Notes: a model not told the origin generated them from the letters alone. A stretch of DNA of 64,000 nucleotides from Paraburkholderia ferrariae NBRC 106233 (GCF_000685035.1 NZ_BAYB01000015.1:62001-126000); one strand, 5' to 3'; positions 9,769 through 19,577 are shown, numbered from the stretch's first letter. Numbers and translations: made by a program.

Positions 9769-11312
9769 GATGTCTCTCCCGCAAGCGCCGCGTCCTGGTC
9801 CTCGCCGTCTTCGGCCGTGAAGGCGAAGGCGTTCACGTCGCACAGCGCGAGCGGGGCTTCGTCGCGCGTCTCCAGCCAGCAGCGCCACAGCAGATTGCGC
9901 GCGACCTTCACGCGGTACGCGGCGCTCGCGCGCAGGTCGGAGAGCGGCTGGTAGTCGGCGCCGAGCGCCGCCATCGCGCGCTGCGCCGTCGCTTCGTCCC
10001 AGCGTGCGCCGTTGAGCGCGGCCTCGGCGCGCGCGGCCCGTGCGGGCGTGGCGGCCATGCCGCCGAACGCCACGCGCGCGTTCCCGATGACGCCGTCTTC
10101 GTCGATTTCGAGCGCGAATGCCGCGCACACCGCCGAGATGTCCTGGTCGTAGCGCTTCGAAATCTTGTAGGTGCGAAAGCGCAGCGTGGGCGCGGGGCGC
10201 GGCACGCGGATCGCCTCGACGAATTCGCCCGGCTCGAGCGCGTTCTTCTGGTAGCCGGTGTAGAAGGCGGCAAGCGGCAGGGCGCGCACCTGGCTCGCGC
10301 GGCGCAGCAGGACCTCGGCGTCGAGGGCGAGGAGGGCCGGCATCGAATCGCCGATGGGCGAACCGTTCGCAACGTTGCCGCCCAGCGTTCCGGCATTGCG
10401 GATCGGCAGCGAAGCAAAGCGCGCCCAAAGCTCGGCGAGCTCGGGGTAATCGACGGCCAGTGCCGCGTACGCTTCTTCGAGCGGCACGGCCGCGCCGATC
10501 GTGAGCGATTCGGCATCGCATGCGATGGCGCGCAGTTCGGCCACGTTGCCGGTGTAGATCAGGTCGCCCAGTTCGCGGAACTGCTTGGTGACCCACAGGC
10601 CGACGTCGGTGCTGCCGGCCAGCACGCGCGCCTCGGGAAGTTTCGCGCGCAGCGCGGCGAAGTCGGCCAGCGTGCGCGGTGCGTAGAACGTGGCCTCGCC
10701 GTCGGCGGGCCGGCTGGAGCGGTATTCGAAGGTGCCGGGTCGCGCGAGCGCGCGCAGCGCGTCTTCGATGCCGGCCCGGTCGAAGGCGGCGCGCGGATAA
10801 GCGGCGTAGTCGAACATGCGCTGCGCGGCATCGACGATGGGCCGGTAGCCGGTGCAGCGGCACAGATTGCCCGAGAGGGCCTGGTTGATCTCGTCGCGCG
10901 TGGGCAGGCCGGCGCTGGCGCTCTGGTGCTCGTAGAGCGCCCAGAGCGACATGACGAAGCCCGGCGTGCAGAAGCCGCACTGCGAGGCATGGCAATCGAC
11001 GAGGGCTTGCTGGACGGGGTGAAGCGCGCCGTCCGGGCCGCGCAGGTCTTCCACCGTGAAGAGCGCGCGGCCGTCGAGCGTGGGCAGGAACTGGATGCAG
11101 GCGTTGACGGCCTTGAGCGCGAGCTGCCCGTCGCTGTCGAGCTCCCCGAGCACCACGGTACACGCGCCGCAATCGCCTTCCGCACAGCCTTCCTTGGTGC
11201 CGCAGGCATGCAGATCCTCGCGCAAGTGCTGCAGCACCGTGCGCGTGAGCGGCACATCGCGCACTTCGTGCACGGTGGCCCGGCGAAGGAATCGGATGGT
11301 TTGCGTTGTCAT
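9765..11312 (-). CDS. xdhA: Xanthine dehydrogenase, FeS/FAD subunit XdhA
   Basis: 515 residues. It carries electrons from the Mo site through two [2Fe-2S] clusters to FAD and NAD+. The plant-type cluster motif EGCAEGDCGAC is near residue 42, and the second cluster motif is CHASQCGFC with NLCRCTGYRPI. The FAD-binding domain follows from about residue 190, with an IGGNVANGSP-like segment (LGGNVANGSPIGD). MTTQTIRFLRR is chosen as the start because AGG lies 6 bases upstream; an ATG 18 bases earlier has no ribosome-binding site. It is the first gene of the purine cluster, so the cluster promoter should lie at 11313-11450. Confidence 0.92.
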   Translation of the reverse strand: MTTQTIRFLRRATVHEVRDVPLTRTVLQHLREDLHACGTKEGCAEGDCGACTVVLGELDSDGQLALKAVNACIQFLPTLDGRALFTVEDLRGPDGALHPVQQALVDCHASQCGFCTPGFVMSLWALYEHQSASAGLPTRDEINQALSGNLCRCTGYRPIVDAAQRMFDYAAYPRAAFDRAGIEDALRALARPGTFEYRSSRPADGEATFYAPRTLADFAALRAKLPEARVLAGSTDVGLWVTKQFRELGDLIYTGNVAELRAIACDAESLTIGAAVPLEEAYAALAVDYPELAELWARFASLPIRNAGTLGGNVANGSPIGDSMPALLALDAEVLLRRASQVRALPLAAFYTGYQKNALEPGEFVEAIRVPRPAPTLRFRTYKISKRYDQDISAVCAAFALEIDEDGVIGNARVAFGGMAATPARAARAEAALNGARWDEATAQRAMAALGADYQPLSDLRASAAYRVKVARNLLWRCWLETRDEAPLALCDVNAFAFTAEDGEDQDAALAGETS

Positions 11313-11618
11313 GGTGAACCTGGGAGACATTGCGGATCAGGCGCGCGTTACGCGCAGGGGCGTGCCAAAGCCGGCCTCGCGCACGTAGATCGCCATCCAG
11401 TTCCGAAGATAGCACTGCTCGCCTCAGGAAAGTATTCCCTGCGGATGATGGGGGTTATCACGCCGTCGTCATGACAGCGGCGTCGTGCTCCGGCCCTTTG
11501 ACGGCCGAAAGACGATGGAGCGGGCGCTCAGAAGCGCTGCGCCCCGCTTCGGCAATGCCGTCGCGGGGCGCAGGTCGAATGGGGAGGGCGTGAGCCGGGG
11601 AGTGCCGAAGCGGGCCGA
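11313..11618. other. Intergenic region upstream of xdhA
   Basis: It must contain the promoter of the xdhABC-deaminase-guaD cluster and the 3' flank of dsbB. I see no convincing operator, riboswitch or gene. Short ORFs here have no ribosome-binding sites and look like composition artefacts. Confidence 0.4.
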
Positions 11619-12149
11619 TCAGCGCCGGATGCCCGGCCACGACACCTGGCGGCGGCGATTGCGCCACAGGCTGTAGGCAAGGACCACGAAGATGCAGAGG
11701 AACGCGATGAGCGACCAGGCGGGCATCGAAACGCCGAGAATCGGCGGATAGACGGTTTCGCACAGGCCCTGGACCTTGAAGACGCCCGGCAGCCAGTGCG
11801 CGGGCGGCAGACCGTCGACAACCGGTTGCAGTGTGTCGAAGCCGCAGCTGAAGCTCGGGAAGGCCTGCACCCACACGAGCTTGGCCGCGGCGACGATGCC
11901 GCCCGCGGCCGAGAGCACGGCGAGCAGTTCGAGCAGCCGCACGCCGCGCCAGCTGGTGAGGCGCGCGCCGAGGAACGCGAAGATTGCGATCAGCACGAAG
12001 AAGTAGCGCTGGAGAATGCACAACGGACACGGATCTTCGTGCTCGGCGTATTGCAGGTAGAGCGCGCCGCCCACGAGGGCCAGGCAGATCAGGGCGAGGA
12101 GGACCAGCAGGCGGCGCTCGCGGCGCAGTAGCGCGTTATCGTCGTTCAT
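11619..12149 (-). CDS. dsbB: Disulfide bond formation protein B
   Basis: 176 residues with four predicted membrane segments. DsbB re-oxidises periplasmic DsbA and passes electrons to quinone. Both cysteine pairs are visible: CPLC at C41/C44 in the first periplasmic loop, followed by ILQRY, and C102 with C130 in the second loop. These positions match the classical E. coli protein closely. The start MNDDNALLRR is preferred over an ATG 42 bases upstream, which would add a polar extension before the first membrane helix. Confidence 0.93.
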   Translation of the reverse strand: MNDDNALLRRERRLLVLLALICLALVGGALYLQYAEHEDPCPLCILQRYFFVLIAIFAFLGARLTSWRGVRLLELLAVLSAAGGIVAAAKLVWVQAFPSFSCGFDTLQPVVDGLPPAHWLPGVFKVQGLCETVYPPILGVSMPAWSLIAFLCIFVVLAYSLWRNRRRQVSWPGIRR

Positions 12150-12395
12150 GTCGCTCGGTTGTTCGGTTTGGAGATGCAGCAGGGGCTGCAACGGCGTGTC
12201 CGCGATTCTAGCGCGAAGGACGTGCGCCGCGCCGCCGCGGATCCGCGGCGCATGGGATTGCCGCGGGACGGCGCTGTCTTGTGCTGTATGGCACTGGCGG
12301 CCCCGGTGGCCTGGGCGCCCCCTGCGCCGCCAGGCGCTGAGGCCGGATAGTCCCGCTCGCCGGGGTGCAAGACTGGGCGGCTTGCTGGCGGAGGC

Positions 12396-13775
12396 TCAAC
12401 GCAAGGGCGCGAGCACCGCCTCCACGCCGCGGCCGATGGCGAGGAGCGTGTCGTCGGCGTAGGGCGCGCCCACGAGCATCAGCCCCACCGGCGCCGCGCC
12501 GTGGCGATGGCACGGCAGCGACAGCGCGCACGCGTCGAGGAAGTTGAAGGCGCTCGGGTTGCGCAGCACGAGCGCGTTGGTGTGCGCGAACGCGGTGTCG
12601 TCGGCCGCGAGCGGCGCCACGCGCGGCGGCGCGATCGGCACGGTCGGCGCGACCACGGCGTCGAAGCGCGACCACAGCGTGGCCTCGGCCTCTGCGAGCA
12701 CGGCCGCGCGCGCCGCGATCAGATCCAGGTAGTCGCAGGCGCGCGCCGGTTCGCCTTTCAGGATGCGCGTGAGCACGCGCGGGTCGTAGTCGTCGCGATG
12801 GCGGGCGATCAGCTCCCGGTGCCAGGCGTACGCCTCGATCGGCGAGAAGCCGTAGCGGTTGATTTCCGGCAGGCGGTCGAGCGCGCCGAATCTCACCTCG
12901 TTCACGATTGCGCCCGCGGCGTCGAGATGCCGGAGAGCGGCGTCGATCGTGTCGGCCACCTCGGGCTCCATGTCGTCCGTCACGTAATGGGTGAGGACGC
13001 CGAGGCGCACGCCTTCCAGATGCCGCGCCGCCGGCACGTGCGGGGCGAGCCCGGCGAGCAGGCGGTCCGTGAGCGCGCAGCAGGCCACGCTGTTGCCGAT
13101 CGGCCCGAACGAGTCGAGCGTGGGCGACAGCGGCACGCCGCCCGTCTTCGGAATGCGCGCGGCGGTGGGCTTGAAGCCCGTGAGGCCGCAGAACGCGGCC
13201 GGGATGCGGATGGAGCCGCCGGTGTCGGTGCCGAGCGCGACGGCGGCCATGCCGTCGGCCACCGAGGCCGCCGCGCCCGACGACGAGCCGCCCGCAACCC
13301 GGGCGTCGCCCTCCGCGCCGCGCCGGTACGGCGAGAGCGGCGTGCCGTAGTGCGGATTGAGCCCGAGCCCCGAAAACGCGAACTCGCTCATATTGGTGCG
13401 CCCGACCAGCACCGCGCCCGCATGGCGCAGGCGCGCGACCGCCACGGCGTCGGCCTGGGCGGGCGGGGCGCTCGCGAGCGCCGTGGAGCCCGCGCGCGTG
13501 ACCTCGCCCTCCACGTCGAACAGGTCCTTGACCGACACGGGCACGCCCGCGAGCGGGGAGAGCACGGTGCCGGCGGCGCGCAGGCGGTCGTGGGCGTCGG
13601 CGGCGGCGCGCGCGCGGGCCGCATCGACGTGCGTGAACACGACGGCGCCCTGGCCGGCCGGATCAGCGATGCGTTCGAGCGCGGTCTCGACAAGCGCCCG
13701 GCTCGTCGTGCGGCCCGAGGCCAGATCGGCGGCAAGCTGGGCGAGGGGGGCGAAGGGCGTGAAGTCGGTGGTCAT
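12396..13775 (-). CDS. Amidase-signature family amidase
   Basis: 459 residues. It hydrolyses an amide bond in an unidentified small molecule. The amidase-signature triad is visible: K83 in SVKDLF, the cis-serine in GGSSSG (about S164) and nucleophile S188 in GTDTGGSIR. The length and lack of a C-terminal GatA-type domain fit the allophanate-hydrolase-like or indole-acetamide-hydrolase-like amidases rather than GatA, but the substrate cannot be read from sequence. It stands alone on the minus strand, divergent from the antiporter gene. Confidence 0.87.
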   Translation of the reverse strand: MTTDFTPFAPLAQLAADLASGRTTSRALVETALERIADPAGQGAVVFTHVDAARARAAADAHDRLRAAGTVLSPLAGVPVSVKDLFDVEGEVTRAGSTALASAPPAQADAVAVARLRHAGAVLVGRTNMSEFAFSGLGLNPHYGTPLSPYRRGAEGDARVAGGSSSGAAASVADGMAAVALGTDTGGSIRIPAAFCGLTGFKPTAARIPKTGGVPLSPTLDSFGPIGNSVACCALTDRLLAGLAPHVPAARHLEGVRLGVLTHYVTDDMEPEVADTIDAALRHLDAAGAIVNEVRFGALDRLPEINRYGFSPIEAYAWHRELIARHRDDYDPRVLTRILKGEPARACDYLDLIAARAAVLAEAEATLWSRFDAVVAPTVPIAPPRVAPLAADDTAFAHTNALVLRNPSAFNFLDACALSLPCHRHGAAPVGLMLVGAPYADDTLLAIGRGVEAVLAPLR

Positions 13776-13958
13776 GGCGATGGGCGGCGGCGGTGGCGGT
13801 TAGCGACTGCGGACTGCGGGCCGCGAGCGGCGGCAAGCCAGCGGCCCCGGCAAGGGACACATCATTGTAGGCCCGGCGTTCGGCCGTAGCGTAATTGGGA
13901 TCGGCGCGCGCATCAGGTAATATCTGAAGCTGACAGTAATCTGTAAGGATTTTCGCGC

Positions 13959-15716
13959 ATGCATCAAGGAATCGGCTTCATTCAGGATCTGGCAGTCGTG
14001 ATGGCGCTCGCCGGTGTCGTCACGGTGCTGTTCCATCGCCTGAAGCAGCCGGTGGTGCTCGGCTACATCGCGGCCGGCGTGATCATCGGCCCCTACACGC
14101 CGCCCTTCCAGCTCATCCACGACGAGCAGACCATCCAGACGCTCGGCGAACTGGGCGTGGTGTTCCTGATGTTCTCGCTCGGGCTCGAGTTCAGCCTCAA
14201 GAAGCTCTTTCAGGTGGGTGTGACGGCGATTGTCGCGGCCCTTTCGGAAATCGTGCTGATGCTGTGGATCGGCTACGAGATCGGCCGCGCGTTCGGCTGG
14301 AGCGCGATGGATGCGCTTTTTCTCGGCGCGATTCTCGCCATTTCGTCCACCACGATCATCGTCAAGGCGCTCTCCGACCTTGGCGTGAAGCGCGAGCCGT
14401 TTGCGCAGCTCGTGTTCGGCATCCTGATCGTCGAGGACATCCTCGGCATCGCCATGCTCGTGCTGCTCGGCGGCATCGCGCAGACGGGCGAGCTCTCGCC
14501 GGGCATTGCGTTCGTCACGCTCGGCAAGCTGCTGCTCTTCATGCTCGTTTCGCTGCTGGCGGGCATCCTGATCGTGCCGCGCGTGCTTGGCTACGTGGCG
14601 CGCGTGGGCAGCGACGAGATGCTGCTCGTCTCCGTGCTCGGCTTTTGCTTCGGGTTCTGCCTGCTGGTCGTGAAGCTCGACTATTCGATCGCGCTCGGCG
14701 CTTTTCTGATCGGTGCCGTCATGGCCGAATCGCGGCATCTGCACCGCATCGAGCATCTGGTCGCGCCGCTGCGCGACGCGTTTTCGGCCATCTTCTTCGT
14801 GACGATCGGGCTCATGCTCAACCCGCTCGTGCTCGTGGACTATGCGTGGCCCATCGCCGTGATCTCGGTGGCCGTGATCCTCGGCAAGCTCGTTTCGTGC
14901 GGCCTCGGCACGTTTCTCGCGGGCCGCGACGGCCGCACGTCGATGCGCGTGGGCATGACCGTCTCGCAGATCGGCGAGTTCTCCTTCATCATCGCCTCGC
15001 TCGGCCTCACGCTCAAGGTGACGAGCGGCTTCCTCTATCCGGTTGCGGTGGCCGTTTCCGCCATCACCACGCTCACCACGCCTTATCTGATCCGCTTTGC
15101 CGATCCGCTCTCGCAGCGGCTCGCGCAAGCGATGCCGCCTGCCGTCTCGAACGTCTTCGGGCTCTATGGCCAGTGGCTGCGCTGCCTGATGCCGCGCGCT
15201 TCGGGGCCCACGTTCTTCACGCTCACGCGGCGCATCATGGTGCAGATCGCGGTGAACCTCGCGCTGGTTTCGGCAATCTTCATCGGCGTGTCGTACGGTG
15301 CGCGCCATGCCGGGCCGATGCTGGCGGCCTGGATTCCGGACGAGCGCATCCAGCGGGTCGTGCTGTGGAGCGGGGCGCTCCTGCTGGCCATGCCGTTTCT
15401 CGTGGCCGTGTGGCGCAAGACGCAATCGCTTGCCCTGCTGCTCGCCGAGGTGAGCGTGCAGCCCGAAAAGGCCGGGCGCTTCACGCGCGCGCTGCGTCAC
15501 GCGATTGCCGAGGTCGTGCCCGTGCTGGCGATGGTGGGGGTGTTCCTGCTGGTGGCGGGGCTTTCGGGGACGATTTTGCCGCCCACGGGTTACCTGATCG
15601 GCGTGCTGGTGGGCGCGGCCGCGCTCACGATGCTGCTGTGGCGCTGGTGCGTGAAGATCCACGCCTCGATGCAGATTGCGCTGCGCGAGACCTTCGAAGA
15701 GCGGCCCGATGCGTGA
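13959..15716 (+). CDS. CPA2-type cation:proton antiporter (KefB/YbaL-like membrane domain)
   Basis: 585 residues. The first 400 form the usual 12-13 helix exchanger domain, with landmarks GYIAAGVIIGPYTPPF near residue 45, LGELGVVFLMFSLGLEFS, and AISSTTIIVKALSD. The C-terminus lacks the usual RCK/TrkA-N nucleotide-binding domain; instead there are about four more hydrophobic segments (residues 430-560). A role in K+ or Na+/H+ exchange follows from the family; the ion is unknown. The start MHQGIGFIQD is the first ATG after a low-GC upstream region. Confidence 0.85.
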   Translation: MHQGIGFIQDLAVVMALAGVVTVLFHRLKQPVVLGYIAAGVIIGPYTPPFQLIHDEQTIQTLGELGVVFLMFSLGLEFSLKKLFQVGVTAIVAALSEIVLMLWIGYEIGRAFGWSAMDALFLGAILAISSTTIIVKALSDLGVKREPFAQLVFGILIVEDILGIAMLVLLGGIAQTGELSPGIAFVTLGKLLLFMLVSLLAGILIVPRVLGYVARVGSDEMLLVSVLGFCFGFCLLVVKLDYSIALGAFLIGAVMAESRHLHRIEHLVAPLRDAFSAIFFVTIGLMLNPLVLVDYAWPIAVISVAVILGKLVSCGLGTFLAGRDGRTSMRVGMTVSQIGEFSFIIASLGLTLKVTSGFLYPVAVAVSAITTLTTPYLIRFADPLSQRLAQAMPPAVSNVFGLYGQWLRCLMPRASGPTFFTLTRRIMVQIAVNLALVSAIFIGVSYGARHAGPMLAAWIPDERIQRVVLWSGALLLAMPFLVAVWRKTQSLALLLAEVSVQPEKAGRFTRALRHAIAEVVPVLAMVGVFLLVAGLSGTILPPTGYLIGVLVGAAALTMLLWRWCVKIHASMQIALRETFEERPDA

Positions 15717-15841
15717 CGGGCGGGACCGCGATTGTGACAATCAGTGACGAATTGTGCTGGGGGCTTGGCGGCGCCTCCCGGGCCGAAGGATAATCGGTTC
15801 ATGTTCATCGTTCGCACCCCCGCGTGCCCCGACCCCACGTC

Positions 15842-17155
15842 ATGAGCGAAAACAATACCGATCGCCCCGAGGTTTCCGACGGCGCCGACCGTCCCTCCGA
15901 CGCCGGATCGCCCGGCGCCTCTCCCGCCCACGTTTCTGCCAGCCCCTCCGGGGTGACTTCTCCTTCTCCCGCCTCTGCTTCATCCGTTGAAGGGACCGTG
16001 GCCGCCGCCGCGGAAAGGGCAGTGGCGCAGCGCGCATCGACCGATGCGCCTCAAAGCGCCTCGACGGTGACGCCCGAAGCTGGGGCCCCCGAGGCGCCCG
16101 AGGCAGTGTCGCGCGCGGCAGAGCAGCCCGAGGCCGCCGCCGAACTTTCCCGCGACCCCGGCCAAAGCACGGGCACGGGCACGGCGAGGCCGGGTGCGGC
16201 GCCTGCGGGTTTCGGGCAGGCGCCGGACTTCAGCGCCCAGAACCCGCCGCCGCCCAACGCCTTGCCGCCGAATCCGCCGCGCTATCTGCATGCGAACGAT
16301 TCGGCGTGGTCGGTGCTGGGGCGCATCATCGCGGCGCGCGCCCGTCAGTTGTTCGACCGCGCGGGGCAGCGGATCACGCAGCGCACCCTGCGCATTGGCG
16401 TATCGGCGCGTATTTTCCATCCGGAGCCCGGCGCCATGGGGTTGCGCGGCAAGACGCTGCAATACCTCGAGGAGTCGATTGCGCACTGGGCCATGTCGCG
16501 CGACGTGATCGTGTTCATGATCCCGACCGTTGGCCACCAGGGCATGCTGCATCCGAGCAATATCCGTCTGCGCGACTATGCGCGGCACCTCGACGGCCTG
16601 CTGCTGCAAGGCGGCGCCGACGTCTCGCCGCAGACCTACGCGGAAGTTTCCGCGCGCCCCGAATGGCCGGGCGACCGCGTGCGCGACATGTACGAACTCG
16701 AACTGCTGCACGAGTTCGTCGAATCGGGCAAGCCGGTGCTGGGCGTGTGCCGGGGCTGCCAGTTGATCAACGTGGCATTCGGCGGCACGCTCTACCAGGA
16801 TATCGCCAGCGACGTTCCCACAGCCGGCGTGCACGTGAGCGAGCGCTACGACCAGCACCGCCACGCGATCACCTTCCCCGAGGGCTCGTCGTTTGCCAGC
16901 ATGTTTCCGGGGCGGCGCGAGGCGATCGTCAACTCCATCCATCACCAGGCGGTGAAGAACCTGGGCCGCGACCTGACGATCGAAGCGGTCTCGGCGGGCG
17001 ACGGCCTGATCGAGGCCGTTCGCTACCGCCGTGCGCCGTTCGTGGTGGGCGTGCAATGGCACCCGGAGTTCCATCGTGCGGGCGGACCGGAACTGCTCGA
17101 CTGCACGCCGCTTCTCGACGCTTTCCTGCGCTCCGCGCGCGAGACGCGCTTTTAG
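15842..17155 (+). CDS. Gamma-glutamyl-gamma-aminobutyrate hydrolase-like class I amidotransferase with long N-terminal extension
   Basis: 437 residues. The C-terminal 260 are a peptidase C26/PuuD-type domain: nucleophile Cys in VLGVCRGCQ, oxyanion segment LLQGGADVSP, and the His/Glu pair in VQWHPEFH. Such enzymes cleave gamma-glutamyl amides, in PuuD gamma-glutamyl-GABA from putrescine breakdown. The first 130 residues are a low-complexity Ala/Pro/Glu/Ser-rich extension with no recognisable domain. No other puu genes are nearby, so the substrate is uncertain. An in-frame GTG 18 bases upstream is a weaker start. Confidence 0.82.
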   Translation: MSENNTDRPEVSDGADRPSDAGSPGASPAHVSASPSGVTSPSPASASSVEGTVAAAAERAVAQRASTDAPQSASTVTPEAGAPEAPEAVSRAAEQPEAAAELSRDPGQSTGTGTARPGAAPAGFGQAPDFSAQNPPPPNALPPNPPRYLHANDSAWSVLGRIIAARARQLFDRAGQRITQRTLRIGVSARIFHPEPGAMGLRGKTLQYLEESIAHWAMSRDVIVFMIPTVGHQGMLHPSNIRLRDYARHLDGLLLQGGADVSPQTYAEVSARPEWPGDRVRDMYELELLHEFVESGKPVLGVCRGCQLINVAFGGTLYQDIASDVPTAGVHVSERYDQHRHAITFPEGSSFASMFPGRREAIVNSIHHQAVKNLGRDLTIEAVSAGDGLIEAVRYRRAPFVVGVQWHPEFHRAGGPELLDCTPLLDAFLRSARETRF

Positions 17156-17331
17156 TCACGCTTCTAGTCACGCTTTTAGCGTGCCGCTGCTGATTCGCTG
17201 CCGCTGCCTGGTATTCCGGATTCATCCCGTTTGCCGAGAGTGCTGGAACGGGATGATGAAGGGGTATCCGGCGGCTTCAGCGCACCGGCCGATATGAAGA
17301 ACTATATGAAGAACTCATGGACGTTGCGCCC

Positions 17332-17862
17332 TCAAGCTGTATCGAGCCGGAACACATAGCGCAACGCGGTGATATCCACGCCGCCCATCTGGTCCGGTTC
17401 CGCGCCGGAGAAGGCCCAGCCCTGGCGTTCGTAAAACGCGATGGCGGGTGCGTTGCCTTCGAGAACATACAGATAGAGCTGGGTCTCGCCGAGCGAACGC
17501 GCCCAGTCCTGCGCGGCCTGCATCAGCCGTTTGCCGACGCCGACCCCCTGGTGAGCCGGCAGCGCATGCAGGTTGTCGAGCAGCACACCCCAAGGCGAAT
17601 CCGGCTGATGCTCGACGCAGACGAAACCCACGGGCGTCTGCTCGTCGAGTTCGGCGATCAGCACGAGGCGCCGGTCGCCGCCGGGGGCTTCCATGCGGGC
17701 GCGCCACCAGGCCGAGCGCTCGCCGCCGACTTCACGTTCGAGAAACGCGGCAGGCAGCAAGCCGCGATACGTGGCTTGCCAACTGGCCGTGTGCATGGCG
17801 GCGATCAGCGGGGCATCGGCCGCAGTGGCCGGACGTAGCGTGAGACGGGTGGCGGTGGACAT
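17332..17862 (-). CDS. GNAT-family N-acetyltransferase
   Basis: 176 residues. The acetyl-CoA-binding core is visible: LHALPAHQGVGVGKRL (motif A, Q/RxxGxG/A) and the downstream LYVLEGNAPAIAFYERQGW typical of GNAT proteins that modify amines or proteins. The N-terminal part (LRPATAADAPLIAAMH) fits the family. The start is set at MSTATRLTL; upstream in-frame residues are not family-like. The substrate is unknown. The gene stands alone. Confidence 0.85.
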   Translation of the reverse strand: MSTATRLTLRPATAADAPLIAAMHTASWQATYRGLLPAAFLEREVGGERSAWWRARMEAPGGDRRLVLIAELDEQTPVGFVCVEHQPDSPWGVLLDNLHALPAHQGVGVGKRLMQAAQDWARSLGETQLYLYVLEGNAPAIAFYERQGWAFSGAEPDQMGGVDITALRYVFRLDTA

Positions 17863-18201
17863 GCGATGAACGGGGGATAGGAAAGCGCAGGGCCAGGGCG
17901 TGGCCGCATGCGCTTTATTTTGCACGATAAGCGCACCGATTAAGCGCACCGACGCGGTGCCTGCGGTGAATTCGCCGTCGATTCGTCGTCGATTCGCCGT
18001 CGATGGTCAGGGCCGGGGCGGGATTCGTCACCATTGACAGCGTGCCCTCAGGTAATACCCTGATATATGGTGCCACACATGGGCAGCATAATGACCGCCC
18101 GCCCGGGCACGCCCGGCGGCGCCCATCGCCCCCGGCGGGTTTCCTGTTTCACTGTCTGCCCAGCCGGTCACGGCGCGGCGGACGTCTCCACAGAGGACGT
18201 C
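17863..18201. other. Intergenic region between the acetyltransferase and the MFS permease
   Basis: Promoter region for two divergent genes. It contains short near-repeats of a GATTCGCCGTC-like sequence (about 17970-18003). An open frame from 18067 runs into the permease but lacks a start signal. I see no RNA gene or clear operator. Confidence 0.35.
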
Positions 18202-19497
18202 ATGTCAACCGCGTCTCACGCTGCTTCCAGCGAATCCAAAGCCCGGACCGTGTTCCGCGTCACGAGCGGCAATTTCCTGGAAATGTACGACTTCATGGTC
18301 TATGGCTACTACGCCTCGGCCATCGCCAAGACCTACTTCCCCAGCAACAACTCGTTCGCTTCGCTGATGCTGGCGCTTACGGTGTTCGGCGCGGGCTTCC
18401 TCGTGCGGCCGCTCGGCGCGATCGTCCTCGGCGCGTACATCGATCACCACGGCCGCCGCAAGGGCCTCATCCTCACGCTCGGTCTCATGGCGCTCGGCAC
18501 GCTCGCCGTCGCCGCCGTCCCGGGCTATGCCACCATCGGCTTCCTCGCGCCCGTGCTCGTGCTGTGCGGGCGCCTGTTGCAGGGCTTTTCCGCGGGCGTG
18601 GAACTGGGCGGCGTCTCGGTTTATCTCTCGGAAATCGCGACCAGGGGCAACAAGGGCTTCTACGTGTCGTGGCAGTCGGGCAGCCAGCAAGTGGCGGTGG
18701 TGTTCGCCGCGCTGCTCGGCGTTTCGCTGCACCGCATCCTGCCGGTTGAAGAGATGACCTCGTGGGGCTGGCGCGTGCCGTTCATCATCGGCTGCTGCAT
18801 CGTGCCGTTCCTGTTCTTCATCCGCCGTTCGCTGCAGGAAACCGAAGAGTTCGCGAAGAAGAAGCACCGTCCTTCGATCAGCGAGATCATGAGCTCGATG
18901 ATCCAGAACTGGGGCGTCGTGCTGGGCGGCATGGGCATGGTCATCATGACCACCGTGTCGTTCTACATGATCACGGCCTACACGCCGACCTTCGGCAAGG
19001 AAGTGCTCAAGCTCGACGAAGTCGATACGCTCATCGTGACGGTCTGTATCGGCCTCTCCAATCTGTTCTGGCTGCCCGTGTCGGGCGCCGTGTCGGATCG
19101 TATCGGCCGCCGTCCGGTGCTGCTTGCTTTCACGGTGCTCACGATCCTCACGGCTTATCCGGCCGTGCAGTGGCTTGTTGCCGATCCGTCGTTCGGCCGC
19201 CTGCTGATGGTCGAGCTGTGGCTCTCGTTCCTCTACGGCTGCTACAACGGCGCGATGGTCGTGGCGCTCACCGAAGTGATGCCCGCCGACGTGCGCACCG
19301 CCGGCTTCTCGCTCGCCTACAGCCTCGCCACGACGATCGGCGGCTTCACGCCGGCCATCTCGACGTATCTGATCCACGTGAGCGGCAACAAGGCCGCGCC
19401 GGGTGCGTGGATGGGTGTGGCGGGCGTGTGCGGCCTGATCGCGACGCTCGTGCTGTACCGCACGGCCGAAGCGCGCAATCAGTACAAGGCGGTTTGA
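18202..19497 (+). CDS. MFS transporter, citrate/tricarboxylate proton-symporter type
   Basis: 431 residues, the length of CitA/TcuC-type permeases. Twelve hydrophobic segments are apparent. The family signatures are FLEMYDFMVYGYYA at the N-terminus, the loop 2-3 motif DHHGRRKGL, and LQGFSAGVELGG. ATG 18202 is chosen because GAGGAC lies just upstream and the conserved sequence begins soon after. Substrate by family: citrate or tricarballylate with H+. A strong terminator follows directly. Confidence 0.87.
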   Translation: MSTASHAASSESKARTVFRVTSGNFLEMYDFMVYGYYASAIAKTYFPSNNSFASLMLALTVFGAGFLVRPLGAIVLGAYIDHHGRRKGLILTLGLMALGTLAVAAVPGYATIGFLAPVLVLCGRLLQGFSAGVELGGVSVYLSEIATRGNKGFYVSWQSGSQQVAVVFAALLGVSLHRILPVEEMTSWGWRVPFIIGCCIVPFLFFIRRSLQETEEFAKKKHRPSISEIMSSMIQNWGVVLGGMGMVIMTTVSFYMITAYTPTFGKEVLKLDEVDTLIVTVCIGLSNLFWLPVSGAVSDRIGRRPVLLAFTVLTILTAYPAVQWLVADPSFGRLLMVELWLSFLYGCYNGAMVVALTEVMPADVRTAGFSLAYSLATTIGGFTPAISTYLIHVSGNKAAPGAWMGVAGVCGLIATLVLYRTAEARNQYKAV

Positions 19498-19540
19498 GCC
19501 GAGGCGCGCCGCCTGGCGCGCTACGAGCCGGAAAAGCCAA

Positions 19541-19577
19541 CAGCCTCGCAGTGTCCGACTGCGAGGCTGTTTGTTTT
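19541..19577 (+). terminator. Intrinsic terminator after the MFS permease
   Basis: An 11-bp perfect stem (CAGCCTCGCAG, 19541-19551, with its complement at 19559-19569), a 7-base loop, then TTTGTTTT. The other side is A-rich, so it may also serve the converging TPR gene. Confidence 0.9.

Noticed and set aside
13800..15740. A 646-codon minus-strand open frame over the antiporter
   Set aside because: Its His/Arg/Glu/Gln-rich composition is the mirror of membrane-protein codons; no start signal.
17150..17182. Near-repeat of TAGTCACGCTT after the PuuD-like gene
   Set aside because: Short and imperfect, not linked to any function; likely a local duplication.
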